Of a DNA stretch of 64,000 bases, positions 54,532 through 63,867 are shown in pieces; positions within the stretch are counted from its first letter, which is position 1, and every line of letters starts with the position of its first letter. The notes beneath the pieces were generated by a model. That model did no database searches. It was not told where the DNA came from and saw only the letters and a list, made by a program, of their open reading frames with translations. The position numbers and the translations under genes are program-made. This DNA is from Acidobacterium sp. (GTDB lineage: Bacteria; Acidobacteriota; Vicinamibacteria; Vicinamibacterales; UBA2999): NCBI GenBank assembly GCA_002737365.1, contig NSIL01000006.1, positions 1 through 64,000 on the forward strand, in the 5' to 3' direction.

Positions 54532-55851
54532 ATGATGCGAGTGGCCGACCGAATTGCCGTGTCCCCCGCGCGCGCCGTTACCGGCGTGCTGCGAGTGCCG
54601 GGAGACAAATCCATCTCGCACCGTTACGCATTGCTTGCGGCCATTGCCGATGGCCCCTCCAAGATCGCCAACTATGCGCCCGGCGCCGATTGCGCATCGA
54701 CGCTCTCCTGTCTGGCGTCACTGGGGGTTATCGTCTCACGAACTCCGGCTCCAGACGATGGGGATCCGCCGATTGTCACCGTCCAGGGCCGTGGCCGACG
54801 CGGCTTGCAGGCCGCCGCCGGCCCTCTCGACTGCGGCAATTCCGGCAGCACCATGCGGATGCTGGGAGGAGTCATCGCCGCTCATCCCTGGGTAGCGACC
54901 CTGATTGGCGATGCCTCACTGTCGCGCCGTCCCATGCGTCGAATGATTGGCCCCCTGACCCAGATGGGCGCGACGGTCACCGCGGGCCCGGGCGATCGGC
55001 CACCGGTCGTCATCCACGGCGGCGCCCTCACCGGCATCCGCTTCGCGCCCGACACCCCCAGCGCCCAGGTGAAGTCGGCCGTGCTCCTGGCCGGACTCCA
55101 AGCCGCCGGTGTGACCCAGGTGATTGAGCCGGTATCGACCCGCGACCATACCGAGCGTGCCCTGGTGGCGTTTGGCGCCACGATTGGGATCGCGGGCCGG
55201 GCGATCACCCTGCGCGGCGGGCAACGGCTCTCGGGCCGCCCCCTGCGAGTGCCTGGCGACCTCTCCTCCGCGGCCTTCATGGCGGTCGCGGCCTCAGCGA
55301 TGGCGGGGTCTGACGTCACGATTACCGACGTCGGCCTGAACCCCAGCCGCTCCGGGTTACTGGCCGTGCTGCGGCGCTTCGGCGCGCAGATCGACATCAC
55401 GATCGAGGATGAGTGGAATGGCGAACCGGTCGGCCGCGTGCGCGTACGACACGGCGCGATGCACGACCTCGTGATTGCGCCGGAGGAGGTGCCTGAGGTC
55501 ATCGATGAACTGCCCGTGCTGGCCACCCTCGGCACGTTCGGCGGCAGTGTGACGGTCTCGGGCGCCGGCGAACTGCGGGTCAAGGAGAGCGACCGCATTG
55601 CCGAACTGGTGGCGGGCTTGCGCGCCATGGGCGCCGACGCCGAAGAGCAGCCCGATGGCTTCCAGATTCGATCGGGCGCCCGGCTCACTGGCGGCACCGT
55701 CCATGCCAATCACGATCACCGCCTGGCCATGGCCTTTGCCGTGGCCGCGCTCGGCGCCGCCGGCCCGACCATGATTGAAGGCGCCGATGCCGTCGCCGTG
55801 TCCTACCCCGCCTTTTTCGAGGACCTCGAGAGGCTGGCGCGTGAAGGCTGA
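54532..55851 (+). CDS. aroA: 3-phosphoshikimate 1-carboxyvinyltransferase
   Basis: The EPSP synthase is 439 residues from ATG 54532 (the adjacent ATG 54535 is equally possible). VPGDKSISHRYALLA near the start binds shikimate-3-phosphate and PEP. LDCGNSGSTMRML, and later RDHTERAL and VKESDRIAEL, are all intact. It adds the enolpyruvyl group in the sixth step of the shikimate pathway. Its 3' end overlaps aroK by 11 nt, giving two consecutive-pathway enzymes in one unit (kinase then synthase), with the phosphoesterase after them. Confidence 0.96.
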   Translation: MMRVADRIAVSPARAVTGVLRVPGDKSISHRYALLAAIADGPSKIANYAPGADCASTLSCLASLGVIVSRTPAPDDGDPPIVTVQGRGRRGLQAAAGPLDCGNSGSTMRMLGGVIAAHPWVATLIGDASLSRRPMRRMIGPLTQMGATVTAGPGDRPPVVIHGGALTGIRFAPDTPSAQVKSAVLLAGLQAAGVTQVIEPVSTRDHTERALVAFGATIGIAGRAITLRGGQRLSGRPLRVPGDLSSAAFMAVAASAMAGSDVTITDVGLNPSRSGLLAVLRRFGAQIDITIEDEWNGEPVGRVRVRHGAMHDLVIAPEEVPEVIDELPVLATLGTFGGSVTVSGAGELRVKESDRIAELVAGLRAMGADAEEQPDGFQIRSGARLTGGTVHANHDHRLAMAFAVAALGAAGPTMIEGADAVAVSYPAFFEDLERLAREG

Positions 55852-56341
55852 CAAGGTCTACCTGGTGGGGTTCATGGGCGCCGGCAAGACGACCGCGTCC
55901 CGCGCCCTGGGCAAGCGGCTCGACTGGAAAGTAGAAGACATCGACGCCCGCATTGAAAGCGCGGAGCGGCGCGACATCCCCACCATTTTTCGCCAGGATG
56001 GCGAACCCTACTTCCGGTCCCGCGAGCGCCAGGTGCTGGTTGGCCTGCTACCGGAGCGTGGGGTGGTCGTCGGGTCTGGCGGCGGAACCTTCTCGGACCC
56101 CGCCAATCGCGAGCTGATGCTCAATGACGGCGCGGTGGTCTGGCTTGATGCCCCGTTTGCCACGATTCTCGCGCGCATCCCCCTCGATGGCCGGCGTCCG
56201 CTCGCCGCCGATCGCCTGGAGATGGAACAGCTCTATAATCAGCGCCGCGCGGCATACCGTCAGGCGCACCTCAGGGTGGACGCAGGACGAGGCTCGGTTG
56301 AGGAACTCGTCGATCACATCGTGGATTGGCTAAATACCTAA
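55841..56341 (+). CDS. aroK: Shikimate kinase
   Basis: A 166-residue P-loop kinase that starts at GTG 55841. The ATP loop GFMGAGKTTASRALG is at residues 9-23. VEDIDARIE holds the magnesium/shikimate Asp, FRSRE the substrate Arg, and GSGGGTF the second substrate loop. It phosphorylates shikimate just before AroA acts. The stop overlaps the phosphoesterase start (TAATG). Confidence 0.95.
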   Translation: MKADKVYLVGFMGAGKTTASRALGKRLDWKVEDIDARIESAERRDIPTIFRQDGEPYFRSRERQVLVGLLPERGVVVGSGGGTFSDPANRELMLNDGAVVWLDAPFATILARIPLDGRRPLAADRLEMEQLYNQRRAAYRQAHLRVDAGRGSVEELVDHIVDWLNT

Positions 56342-57084
56342 TGCGCTACCTGGCTATCAGCGACATTCACGCGAATCTTGAGGCCTATGAGACCGTCATG
56401 GCCGCGGCGGCTCCGCTCGGCTACGACAAGGTTCTCGTGCTGGGTGACCTGGTCGGCTACGGCGCCGACCCCAACGCGATCTGCGACCGGATTCGGGCGC
56501 TCAACCCACACGCGCTCATTCGCGGCAATCACGACAAGGTCGGGTCTGGCGTCGAAAGCTCCGAGGGCTTCAACGCCGTCGCCCGCAGCGCCATCGGCTG
56601 GACCTACGACGCGCTGACTCAGAGCAATCGCGGGTGGCTCGCCGCCCTGCCGGCCGGGCCGATGGCCGTCGATGACTTGATCGAGATTTGCCACGGCACA
56701 CCCTTCGACGAGGACGCCTACGTGTTCGATGACCTCGACGCGCTGCGCGCGATGCATGCCGCGCGCCGGCCGCTGTGCCTGTTCGGTCACACCCATGTCC
56801 AGGTCGGCCACTACCTGTCACGCGATCAGTTCGGCCTGTCGACCGCCGACGACCAGCGTCCGCTCACGATCTCATTGGATGACGCCAGCCGATACTTGAT
56901 TAACCCCGGTTCGGTCGGGCAGCCCAGGGACGGCGACCCGCGCGCCGGATTCGCCATCGTCGACACGGCGGCGCGTGAAGTGACGATCTATCGCGTGGAA
57001 TACCCAGTGGCGAAGGCGCAGGCGCGCATTCTCGAGGAGGGGCTGCCCGACGTGCTGGCCCAGCGGCTCGCGCAGGGACGCTAG
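56341..57084 (+). CDS. Metallophosphoesterase (YfcE/calcineurin-like)
   Basis: The 247-residue protein has the full metal motif set: SDIHANLEA (8-16), GDLVGYGADP, RGNHDKV, CHGTPFDE, and FGHTHVQVG. This is the small calcineurin-like phosphodiesterase type; the NPGSVGQPRDGDPRAGF segment is common in YfcE-like enzymes. The substrate is unknown. It starts at ATG 56341 overlapping the aroK stop and ends overlapping the convergent ccm-operon peptide gene by 4 nt. Confidence 0.88.
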   Translation: MRYLAISDIHANLEAYETVMAAAAPLGYDKVLVLGDLVGYGADPNAICDRIRALNPHALIRGNHDKVGSGVESSEGFNAVARSAIGWTYDALTQSNRGWLAALPAGPMAVDDLIEICHGTPFDEDAYVFDDLDALRAMHAARRPLCLFGHTHVQVGHYLSRDQFGLSTADDQRPLTISLDDASRYLINPGSVGQPRDGDPRAGFAIVDTAAREVTIYRVEYPVAKAQARILEEGLPDVLAQRLAQGR

Positions 57085-57236
57085 GTCCTCTTCGCGCGCT
57101 CTTCGCGCTTGCGCATCTCCGCCGCCAGCGCGTCCTGCGCCGCGCGGGATCCCAAGATCCAGCCGAGCACCACCCCGACAATCAACACGCCGGGAATGAA
57201 GATGAAATGTGACGCGTTGGGAATGCCGAATTCCAT
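57081..57236 (-). CDS. 51-residue membrane peptide of the ccm operon
   Basis: ATG 57236 follows the ccmD-like stop directly (TAGATG). The peptide opens MEFGIPNASHFIFIPGVLIV, continues through VGVVLGWILG as one membrane helix, and ends in a charged helix (LAAEMRKREERAKR). The charge pattern puts the C-terminus in the cytoplasm. It is co-translated with the ccm genes and resembles small single-span helper proteins, but I do not recognise a family. It is too short for default gene callers. Confidence 0.55.
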   Translation of the reverse strand: MEFGIPNASHFIFIPGVLIVGVVLGWILGSRAAQDALAAEMRKREERAKRT

Positions 57237-57503
57237 CTACTTGGCCCGCGACTCCAGGTCGGCCAATTCCGCTTCCACCGTCTGCAGGCGGCGGGCGATC
57301 GACCACACGTACCCAAGCACCGCCACCCACACGAAGCCGTAGGCCGCGCCGACAATGTTCATGGCCGGAATCTGCTCGCCCGGCGGAATGTCCGAGACCG
57401 GCACGAACTCACTCTGTGACGGCGGTTGCATGGCGCTCGCGTGAATGACGGGCGCCGCGACGGCCAGTGCCATCAACATCAGGAAGGTTCGACAGAATCG
57501 CAT
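57237..57503 (-). CDS. ccmD: CcmD-family protein
   Basis: An 88-residue protein from ATG 57503 (TGATG overlap with ccmC). It has a signal-like N-terminal helix (MRFCRTFLMLMALAVAAP), a short periplasmic loop, and a second helix (IVGAAYGFVWVAVLGYVWSIARRL) followed by a charged coiled-coil tail. The helix plus AYGFVWVA...RRL matches CcmD-like proteins that help release holo-CcmE from CcmC. The signal-like extension is longer than in enterobacterial CcmD. Confidence 0.75.
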   Translation of the reverse strand: MRFCRTFLMLMALAVAAPVIHASAMQPPSQSEFVPVSDIPPGEQIPAMNIVGAAYGFVWVAVLGYVWSIARRLQTVEAELADLESRAK

Positions 57504-58162
57504 CACGCTTCGTCCTCAGCAAGGTAAAGAGCTTCGACTCGGGCCCGCTGGTGTTCGAGCCGGGCCCGCAGATTCAGCAGGGCAATGAACAACATCGTGA
57601 ACGCCGCAAAGCAGTACCACAGCGGAAGCCCCATGTCGGTCGGCAACGTCGGCACGACCGAGGTCTGCGGGTGGAGCGTCCGCCACACGTTGACCGAGAC
57701 GTAGATAAACGGCACGTTGGCCATGCCGAACAGGGCCATGCCGGCGCCCAGCTTGTCAGAGCCAGGCCCGCCGTAGCGGCGCAGGAGCAGGTAGGCGCTG
57801 AAGATCATCCACAGCAGCAGGCTGGAGGTCAGCCGCGGATCCCACACCCACCACACGCCCCACGCCTTGCGGGCCCACAGTGGACCAGTCACGAGCGTCA
57901 GGCTGCCGAACAGCAGGCCCAGTTCAGCCGCGGCGATCGCCCAACCGTCGGCGCGCGGCCGCTTGCCGAACAGGAAGATCGCACTCGCGACGCCGCAAAT
58001 GAGCGCCGCCACCAGGAACAGGATCGCCGACGGAAAATGGAAGTAGAACACCTTCTGCACGAGCCCCATCGTCGACTCGTACGGCGCCCGGTCAATCATC
58101 CAGGGCGCCGCGCCCAGCATGACCGCGGAGAGACCGATCAACAGCGGGTTCAGTTTCGTCAT
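57503..58162 (-). CDS. ccmC: Heme handling protein CcmC
   Basis: A 219-residue membrane protein with six helices. The tryptophan-rich motif AWGVWWVWDPRLTSSLLLW is at about 100-118, with periplasmic His residues before and after (HFPSA, LHPQTSVV). CcmC presents heme to CcmE in System I cytochrome c maturation. It is 18 nt downstream of ccmB and coupled to ccmD. Confidence 0.93.
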   Translation of the reverse strand: MTKLNPLLIGLSAVMLGAAPWMIDRAPYESTMGLVQKVFYFHFPSAILFLVAALICGVASAIFLFGKRPRADGWAIAAAELGLLFGSLTLVTGPLWARKAWGVWWVWDPRLTSSLLLWMIFSAYLLLRRYGGPGSDKLGAGMALFGMANVPFIYVSVNVWRTLHPQTSVVPTLPTDMGLPLWYCFAAFTMLFIALLNLRARLEHQRARVEALYLAEDEA

Positions 58163-58180
58163 TGCGGGTTGCCTGAAATT

Positions 58181-58867
58181 CTACTCCGTCATGACCGGCT
58201 CGAACGTCCAGAGAGCCAGCGTAATGAAAATGGCATCCCAGACAATCAACAGCCCAATCCAGAACTGGGCCATCGGCAGGTCGGGCGTCTCCTGGAACAA
58301 GGCCGCCGTGCCCCGCACCCCGGCGATCATCACCGGAATGGTGATGGGATACAACAGCACCGGCAGCAAGGTGTCGCGGCTCCGGACGCGAACCAGCATC
58401 GCCGCGAACAGCGTCCCGACAGCGGAAAACCCGACCGTGCCCAGCACCAACAACGCCGCCAGTGTGCCCGGGAACGCCAGCACCGGCGCATTGAACAGCA
58501 ATCCCACCAGCGGCACCAGCACCATCTCCACTAGCGCCAACAGCACCAACAACCCCAGCAACTTGCCGGTATAGATGGCGGGCCGATCAGACGGCGCCAG
58601 TAAGAGCGCACGCAGCGTGTCGTTGTAGCGTTCGCGCTCGAACGTGCGGCCCATGGCCAGCGTTCCCGAGAACGAGACGGCCACCCACAAGATGCCGGCC
58701 GCCACATCGTCCGGCGCGCGGCCCTCGCGCACGATGGCAAAGGAGAAGACCAGCACCACCGAGACCGCGAAGAACAGCGTGGTGAGCAACACTTCCTTGC
58801 TGCGCACTTCGACCGTGAGGTCCTTGCGCATCACGTGCCAGGCCACGCGGAAGAAATCACTGATCAT
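58181..58867 (-). CDS. ccmB: Heme exporter permease CcmB
   Basis: A 228-residue membrane protein with six hydrophobic helices. It has the ABC-permease pattern of CcmB, including LALVEMVLVPLVGLLFN and SRDTLLPVLLYPITIPVMI. It pairs with CcmA to form the ATPase that releases heme-loaded CcmE. The start overlaps the ccmA stop by 4 nt. Confidence 0.92.
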   Translation of the reverse strand: MISDFFRVAWHVMRKDLTVEVRSKEVLLTTLFFAVSVVLVFSFAIVREGRAPDDVAAGILWVAVSFSGTLAMGRTFERERYNDTLRALLLAPSDRPAIYTGKLLGLLVLLALVEMVLVPLVGLLFNAPVLAFPGTLAALLVLGTVGFSAVGTLFAAMLVRVRSRDTLLPVLLYPITIPVMIAGVRGTAALFQETPDLPMAQFWIGLLIVWDAIFITLALWTFEPVMTE

Positions 58868-59565
58868 TGAATCGCCAACCGATATCGCTCGCTCAGGCCA
58901 TGGCTGTCGGAATCGGTGCCGACGAGGCGGCCGTTCTTCAGGTAGATGGCGCGGCTCAGCAAGCCGTCCGCGACGTCGAGGTCATGCGTGGCCATGACCA
59001 GGATGCAGCCGGCCTGCTGGCGCTCGCGCAGCCGGGCCACCAGGGAAGCCGTTGAAGCTTGGTCGAGGCCGGTGAACGGCTCGTCGAGCAGCACGAGGCG
59101 TGGCTCGTGCAACAGGGCGCGCTCAAGCGCCACGCGCTGGCGCATGCCGCGCGAGAATCCCGACACGAGGTCGTCGCCGCGATCGGCGAGGCCGGCCCGT
59201 GCCAGGCTGGCCTGGGCCACCGCCCGCACGTCGGGCAGCCCGTACAGTTGGGCAAAGAACACCAGGTTCTCGCGGGCGGTCAGTTCCGGATACAGAAACA
59301 GATCGTGCCCGAGCATCCCGATGCGGCCACGTACCTCGGCGCCGCCTTCCGCGGCGGTGCGGTTGCCGTACTCGACGCGGCCGCGCGAGGGACTGATCAA
59401 CGTTGCGAGGATGTTGAGAAGAGTCGACTTACCCGCGCCGTTCGGCCCGAGCAGGCCGATAATGTCGCCCGCGCCGCAGGTGAAGTTCACCTGGGACAGC
59501 GCCTTGCGACGGCCGTAGTGTCGCGCCAGGTCTACGACCGAGAGCGTTTCAAAGTCGTTGTTCAT
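58864..59565 (-). CDS. ccmA: Heme exporter ATPase CcmA
   Basis: A 233-residue ABC ATPase: Walker [10 protein letters not shown] (about 39-47), signature [20 protein letters not shown], Walker [13 protein letters not shown], and a switch His in MATHDLD. It powers CcmAB. It begins 17 nt inside the end of the preceding gene. Confidence 0.93.
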   Translation of the reverse strand: MNNDFETLSVVDLARHYGRRKALSQVNFTCGAGDIIGLLGPNGAGKSTLLNILATLISPSRGRVEYGNRTAAEGGAEVRGRIGMLGHDLFLYPELTARENLVFFAQLYGLPDVRAVAQASLARAGLADRGDDLVSGFSRGMRQRVALERALLHEPRLVLLDEPFTGLDQASTASLVARLRERQQAGCILVMATHDLDVADGLLSRAIYLKNGRLVGTDSDSHGLSERYRLAIQ

Positions 59566-60769
59566 TGGGCGCGAGATCGAGCGCGGCCATGACCTTCTCG
59601 AGATCCGACGTCAGTCGTTGCAGGCGCGTCTCGTCAGCAGCCGCCAGCGGCTTCTGCCGCCGCTTGCGCTCGAGCGCGACCACCTCGGAGAGCAGCCGCT
59701 CGCGGCGTGTTTCGAGCTTGGCACCTTCCGCCGCGCGCGCGGCCTGGGGGGACACCGCCATCCACAGGCCGACGGCGAAGACCAGCGCCGCCACACCGAG
59801 CGCCACATTGCGGGGCCACCGGCTCTGCGCCGGCATGCCCGACAGGTTGACGCTCACCGTCTCCCCGGCGTTGATGCGCCCGCCCGTGCCCATGATGAAC
59901 TGCTGCCCGTCCGACGTCATCTCACGCGTATCGGTCAATTGAGGCGACGACATCTGCATAGCGCCCACCTTCTCGGCAGCCACGAACAACTGTGCCAAGG
60001 CGATCGGCCACTTCTGCTGGATGGTCGAGGCCGCGCCGACCTGCGGCAGCGAGAAGCCAACCTGCGCCGAGGTCTTGCCCGGCGCGAAGGGTCCGGTAAT
60101 TGTCAGGATGTCACCACTCACCGAGGCGGTCGGCGACGACCCCGGCATCATCGACACGCCCGACGCGCCGGTCGGCAGTTCCATGAGGATGGGGCCGCCA
60201 ATGTCAATCGGCGTGCGCGCGCTGTTGACGACTTCAAGCAGGTAGAACACGGTGAGCGTGTCGTTCTGGAACTCGAAGATCAGCCGCGACTCGGGGCCGA
60301 ACTCGACCACGCCGGGCCGGGCCGGTTCCTTCGCCGCGGCCGCCGCAGCCGCCTTCTCGGCATCGGCGGCTTTCTGAATGCCCGAAATCAGCGCGACGCG
60401 AATGCCTCCTCTGGCAGGTACCGGGAACTCCTGAGACGTGAGTACCTCACCGTCAACCGTCGTCGAGGCCTGGACGCTGGCACCGGCCGGCAGCGCCGAG
60501 AACTGGGCGCGGCCCTGCGCGTCGGTTGTCGCCGTGCGCGATTCGGTGCCGACCCGCAGCGTCACGAGTTGGCCGCTGATGTTGTTCCCCATCCGCTCAC
60601 GCAGCACCCGCACCGTGACGCTGGCGTCGGGCACGTCGCCGGCCGGCAACGGCAAGCCAGCCATGGCGCTCGGGTCGGGTGTCGCCATCTGGGCGAACGC
60701 CGGCACAGTCAGCAACCCAAGAATTGCCACAATCGCAAATGCCTGCCGCCATGGAAAATGGGAATTCAT
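59549..60769 (-). CDS. Ccm-operon membrane protein with carboxypeptidase-regulatory-like domain
   Basis: A 406-residue protein with a signal peptide (1-26), a beta-sandwich region (about 48-118, with GTESRTATTDAQGRAQFSALP like carboxypeptidase-regulatory/SpaA folds), an Ala/Lys-rich helix, a second beta-rich domain (about 150-310), one membrane helix (RNVALGVAALVFAVGLWMAV) and a C-terminal coiled coil in the cytoplasm. I know of no standard System I component with this architecture. Its position between ccmA and the ccmF fusion suggests a lineage-specific maturation or scaffold factor. Confidence 0.6.
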   Translation of the reverse strand: MNSHFPWRQAFAIVAILGLLTVPAFAQMATPDPSAMAGLPLPAGDVPDASVTVRVLRERMGNNISGQLVTLRVGTESRTATTDAQGRAQFSALPAGASVQASTTVDGEVLTSQEFPVPARGGIRVALISGIQKAADAEKAAAAAAAKEPARPGVVEFGPESRLIFEFQNDTLTVFYLLEVVNSARTPIDIGGPILMELPTGASGVSMMPGSSPTASVSGDILTITGPFAPGKTSAQVGFSLPQVGAASTIQQKWPIALAQLFVAAEKVGAMQMSSPQLTDTREMTSDGQQFIMGTGGRINAGETVSVNLSGMPAQSRWPRNVALGVAALVFAVGLWMAVSPQAARAAEGAKLETRRERLLSEVVALERKRRQKPLAAADETRLQRLTSDLEKVMAALDLAPNEQRL

Positions 60770-60775
60770 CGATGT

Positions 60776-61384
60776 CTAATCTGCGGCTGTCTTCAATCGA
60801 TGGCCGCAAGACTTGCAGAATCTGGCGTCGGGATCGTTCGTGGTTCCGCAGCGGCAGGTCGGCTCGGACTCGACCTCGGCCACGGGGACGCCAATTCGCC
60901 TGGCAACTTCGCGCTCGATTTGCTCGCGATAGCCACCGCCGGCGTCCAGCTGCTCCATCAAGCCGAGCGCGCGCTGGCGCAGGCGTCCGGCCATCTCGTC
61001 GAAGTCGGCCTGCGACATCTTGCGCATCGCGAAGTCGAATTCGAGTTCCTTGATCGAACGCAGCACGAGCGCCTTTTCACGTTCGAGGGCCACGCGCGTG
61101 CGGCCGCCAATCGTCAGCGGCGCATCGACCTCCGGCGCGACCAGCGGCGACAGCATTCGATAGGCGCCGAGGCCGACGAAACTCACGGACACGACCGTCA
61201 GGCTGAGAATGATGATGTTGGCCGGCGACTGCCCGGTCGCGACGATTACCGTCGCGGTAGCGGCCAGCATGCCACCGAGAAGGAAAAACTGCCACGGCTG
61301 TAGGAACGGTTCCTCAGCCTGTGGGGAGAAACCATCACGTGGGGACAAACCTTTAGGTTTATCCTGAGAAAGTGACCCGGCCAT
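60776..61384 (-). CDS. Ccm-operon zinc-ribbon membrane protein
   Basis: A 202-residue protein from ATG 61384, which overlaps the ccmF stop (TAATG). Two membrane helices (about 30-75: WQFFLLGGMLAATATVIVAT, IIILSLTVVSVSFVGLGAY) precede a helical cytoplasmic region, with LVLRSIKELEFDFAMRKMSQADFDE as in c-type biogenesis-linked zinc-ribbon proteins. At the end is CRCGTTNDPDARFCKSCGHRL (Cys177, Cys179, Cys190, Cys193), a CxC-x10-CxxC ribbon. Its role is unknown; it belongs to the ccm operon by coupling. Confidence 0.65.
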   Translation of the reverse strand: MAGSLSQDKPKGLSPRDGFSPQAEEPFLQPWQFFLLGGMLAATATVIVATGQSPANIIILSLTVVSVSFVGLGAYRMLSPLVAPEVDAPLTIGGRTRVALEREKALVLRSIKELEFDFAMRKMSQADFDEMAGRLRQRALGLMEQLDAGGGYREQIEREVARRIGVPVAEVESEPTCRCGTTNDPDARFCKSCGHRLKTAAD

Positions 61385-63858
61385 TAATCGAGGTTGCGCA
61401 GTTCGTCGTTCAAACGCGCCGTCATCTCGAGATCGGCAATGCCCGCCGGCATACCCGCGACCGAGGTGGTCCGCGATGACCAGCGCCGGGCGAGGTAGGC
61501 GGCGGTCAGCAGTCCACCGACACCGACCACGATCGGCATCAGCCACACGACACGGCCGGAACCACTGTTGGGCGGTTCACTCAGAATCTGATTGCCGCCA
61601 AAGGTGTCGACATAGAACTGCAGGATCTGGCTCTCGTTCTTGCCTTCCGTCAGCATCACGTCGATCTTCGCACGCTCCACGGCGCAGTGTCCGCACGAGC
61701 ACTGCCCCACCGGCAACTTCGAACAGCCGCCGCACCAGCAGGCCAGCTTGTGCGCGACCTCCCTGGCCTCGGGCGAGGTGATCTGCGCGAGGCGCGGATC
61801 CTGTCCGGTTTCCGCGTGCTGGGCGAACGCCACTCCGGTTGGCAGCAGCAGGCATAGCAGCAACACGGATGCCGTCACCGCACCCGCCGGCGCACTCGCG
61901 ACGGCGAAGGCCATGGCCGTTTCCGGTAACAGCGCGAGGCCGGTGCCGATTGCGAGAATGCCAAAGCCGAACCACACCCAGTTGACGAGCGGGTTGATGT
62001 GCACTTCAATGCTCGCGGTCTGTTCTTCAATCTCGAACGCCGGCATGACGACATACAGGTCTTCGGCGAACATGCGCCGAATCGCGACCTCGGTGGTCGG
62101 CTCCTCTTCGTGCTTGCGGAAATACCACTTGGCCGGCTTCATCTGCTCAAGCACGGCGCCGTTCTTATCTTTCACGGTGATGTGGCCGGTGACCATCTGC
62201 TTCTGGCCATCGTCAGTGACCCGGATGGCATCCAGATGCAAGGTGTAGTCGCCGACCGTCGCCTCTTCGCCCGGCTTCAGCAGCAACTGCTGATCGCGGC
62301 TGAAACCCTCGCCGGCGAAGCCAAGGAAGATCAGGACGATGCCGACGTGCACGATGTAACCGCCGTAACGGCGCTTGTTGCGCGCCACCAGGCCGATCAT
62401 CGCCGTCAATAAATCAGTGCCGGTCATGCCACGGCGCACGTTGGCGCCACGAATGAATTCCTGGCTCAGCGTACCCAACACGTAGGCGCTCAGCGCGAAG
62501 CACAGCCCCGAACCCCACACGCGCACGCCCATCGCCACGACGATGCCGCCGACGACCAGGCCGCAGACCGTCGGCCACAGGAACTGATCCTTCAAGTTCA
62601 TGATGGTCGACTTGCGCCAGGCCAGCAGCGGACCGGTGCCCGTGAGCAGGAGCAAGATCAGGCCAATCGGCACCATCCAGCGATTGAAGAACGGCGGCCC
62701 GACGGTGAGGCGCTCGCCGTTGATGGCTTCGGTGATGGTCGGGAACAGCGTCGCAAACAGCACGAACACGGCCGCGAACAGCAGCACCCAGTTATTGGCG
62801 AGGAACGCGGCCTCCTTCGACGCCCACGAGTCGAGTTCGTGACGCGCCTTGAGCAGCGGCAACCGGTAGACGACCCAGCTGAAGCTGAACACGATGGTAA
62901 AGATCATGAAGGCGATGAAGTAGCGCGCCAGCTCCGGATCTTCGCCGAAGGCGTGAATCGACTGCACCACGCCCGAGCGGGTGAGGAACGTTCCGACAAT
63001 CGTGAGCAGGAACGTGATGATCACGAGCGACACGTTCCAGACCCGCAACATGCCGCGCCGTTCCTGCACCATTACCGAGTGCAGGAACGCGGTGGCCGTG
63101 AACCACGGCAGCATGCCGGCGTTCTCGACCGGATCCCAGCCCCAGTAGCCGCCCCAACCGAGTTCCTCGTACGCCCAGATCATGCCCAGCGTCAGTCCCA
63201 GCGACAGGAAGAACCACGAGAACATTGTCCAGCGGCGCACCGCGCGGAGCCACGAGTCGTCAAGATGTCCGGTGATCAGCGCCGCCATGCCGAAGGCGAA
63301 CGGAATCGTCAACCCGACGAAGCCGAGATACATGGTCGGCGGGTGAATCGCCATGTAGAAGTTCTGCAGCAGCGGGTTCAGCCCGCGGCCATCGATCGGC
63401 GACTCGGTGAGGTAGGTCGCAAACGGGTTGTTATGGATGATCATCAGGAAGAGGAAGAACATCTCCACTGACGCGATCACCGCGACCACATACGGAATCA
63501 GCTCGCGATGACGATCGCGGTTGACCTTCACCGCCACCGAGCCGAAACACGACAGCAGGAAGACCCAGAACATGACCGAGCCGTCGAGACCGCCCCAGTA
63601 CGAGGCGATCTTGTAGAACACCGGCTGGACGCTGTCGGAGTAGCGCTGCACGTAGCGGATGGAATAGTCGCCGGCAACGAAGGCGTAGATGATGATGCCC
63701 GAAGCCACGGTCATCAGCGCGGCGACGGTATAGAACGCGGCGACACCGCTTTCGATGAGGCGGGTACTACGCCGGCGTGCGCCGGCCACGGAGGCTGCGA
63801 CCGCGTAAGCCGCGGTCACGAACGTAATCAGCAGGATCAGCGCGCCGAGTGAAGCCAT
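61384..63858 (-). CDS. ccmF: CcmF heme lyase fused to a CcmH-like domain
   Basis: An 824-residue protein. Residues 1 to about 650 are CcmF: many membrane helices, the WWD motif GWGGYWGWDPVENAGMLPW (about 231-249) and conserved periplasmic histidines. After two more helices, a periplasmic domain from about 685 contains KLACWCGGCSKLPVGQCSCG and HC, six cysteines at 707, 709, 712, 720, 722 and 725, then ILQFYVDTFGGNQILSEPP as in CcmH. Standard CcmH carries LRCxxC, so both the fusion and the cysteine-rich motif are unusual. A final helix and tail follow. It ligates heme to apocytochrome c in the periplasm. Confidence 0.88.
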   Translation of the reverse strand: MASLGALILLITFVTAAYAVAASVAGARRRSTRLIESGVAAFYTVAALMTVASGIIIYAFVAGDYSIRYVQRYSDSVQPVFYKIASYWGGLDGSVMFWVFLLSCFGSVAVKVNRDRHRELIPYVVAVIASVEMFFLFLMIIHNNPFATYLTESPIDGRGLNPLLQNFYMAIHPPTMYLGFVGLTIPFAFGMAALITGHLDDSWLRAVRRWTMFSWFFLSLGLTLGMIWAYEELGWGGYWGWDPVENAGMLPWFTATAFLHSVMVQERRGMLRVWNVSLVIITFLLTIVGTFLTRSGVVQSIHAFGEDPELARYFIAFMIFTIVFSFSWVVYRLPLLKARHELDSWASKEAAFLANNWVLLFAAVFVLFATLFPTITEAINGERLTVGPPFFNRWMVPIGLILLLLTGTGPLLAWRKSTIMNLKDQFLWPTVCGLVVGGIVVAMGVRVWGSGLCFALSAYVLGTLSQEFIRGANVRRGMTGTDLLTAMIGLVARNKRRYGGYIVHVGIVLIFLGFAGEGFSRDQQLLLKPGEEATVGDYTLHLDAIRVTDDGQKQMVTGHITVKDKNGAVLEQMKPAKWYFRKHEEEPTTEVAIRRMFAEDLYVVMPAFEIEEQTASIEVHINPLVNWVWFGFGILAIGTGLALLPETAMAFAVASAPAGAVTASVLLLCLLLPTGVAFAQHAETGQDPRLAQITSPEAREVAHKLACWCGGCSKLPVGQCSCGHCAVERAKIDVMLTEGKNESQILQFYVDTFGGNQILSEPPNSGSGRVVWLMPIVVGVGGLLTAAYLARRWSSRTTSVAGMPAGIADLEMTARLNDELRNLD

Positions 63859-63867
63859 GCGGCGGCC

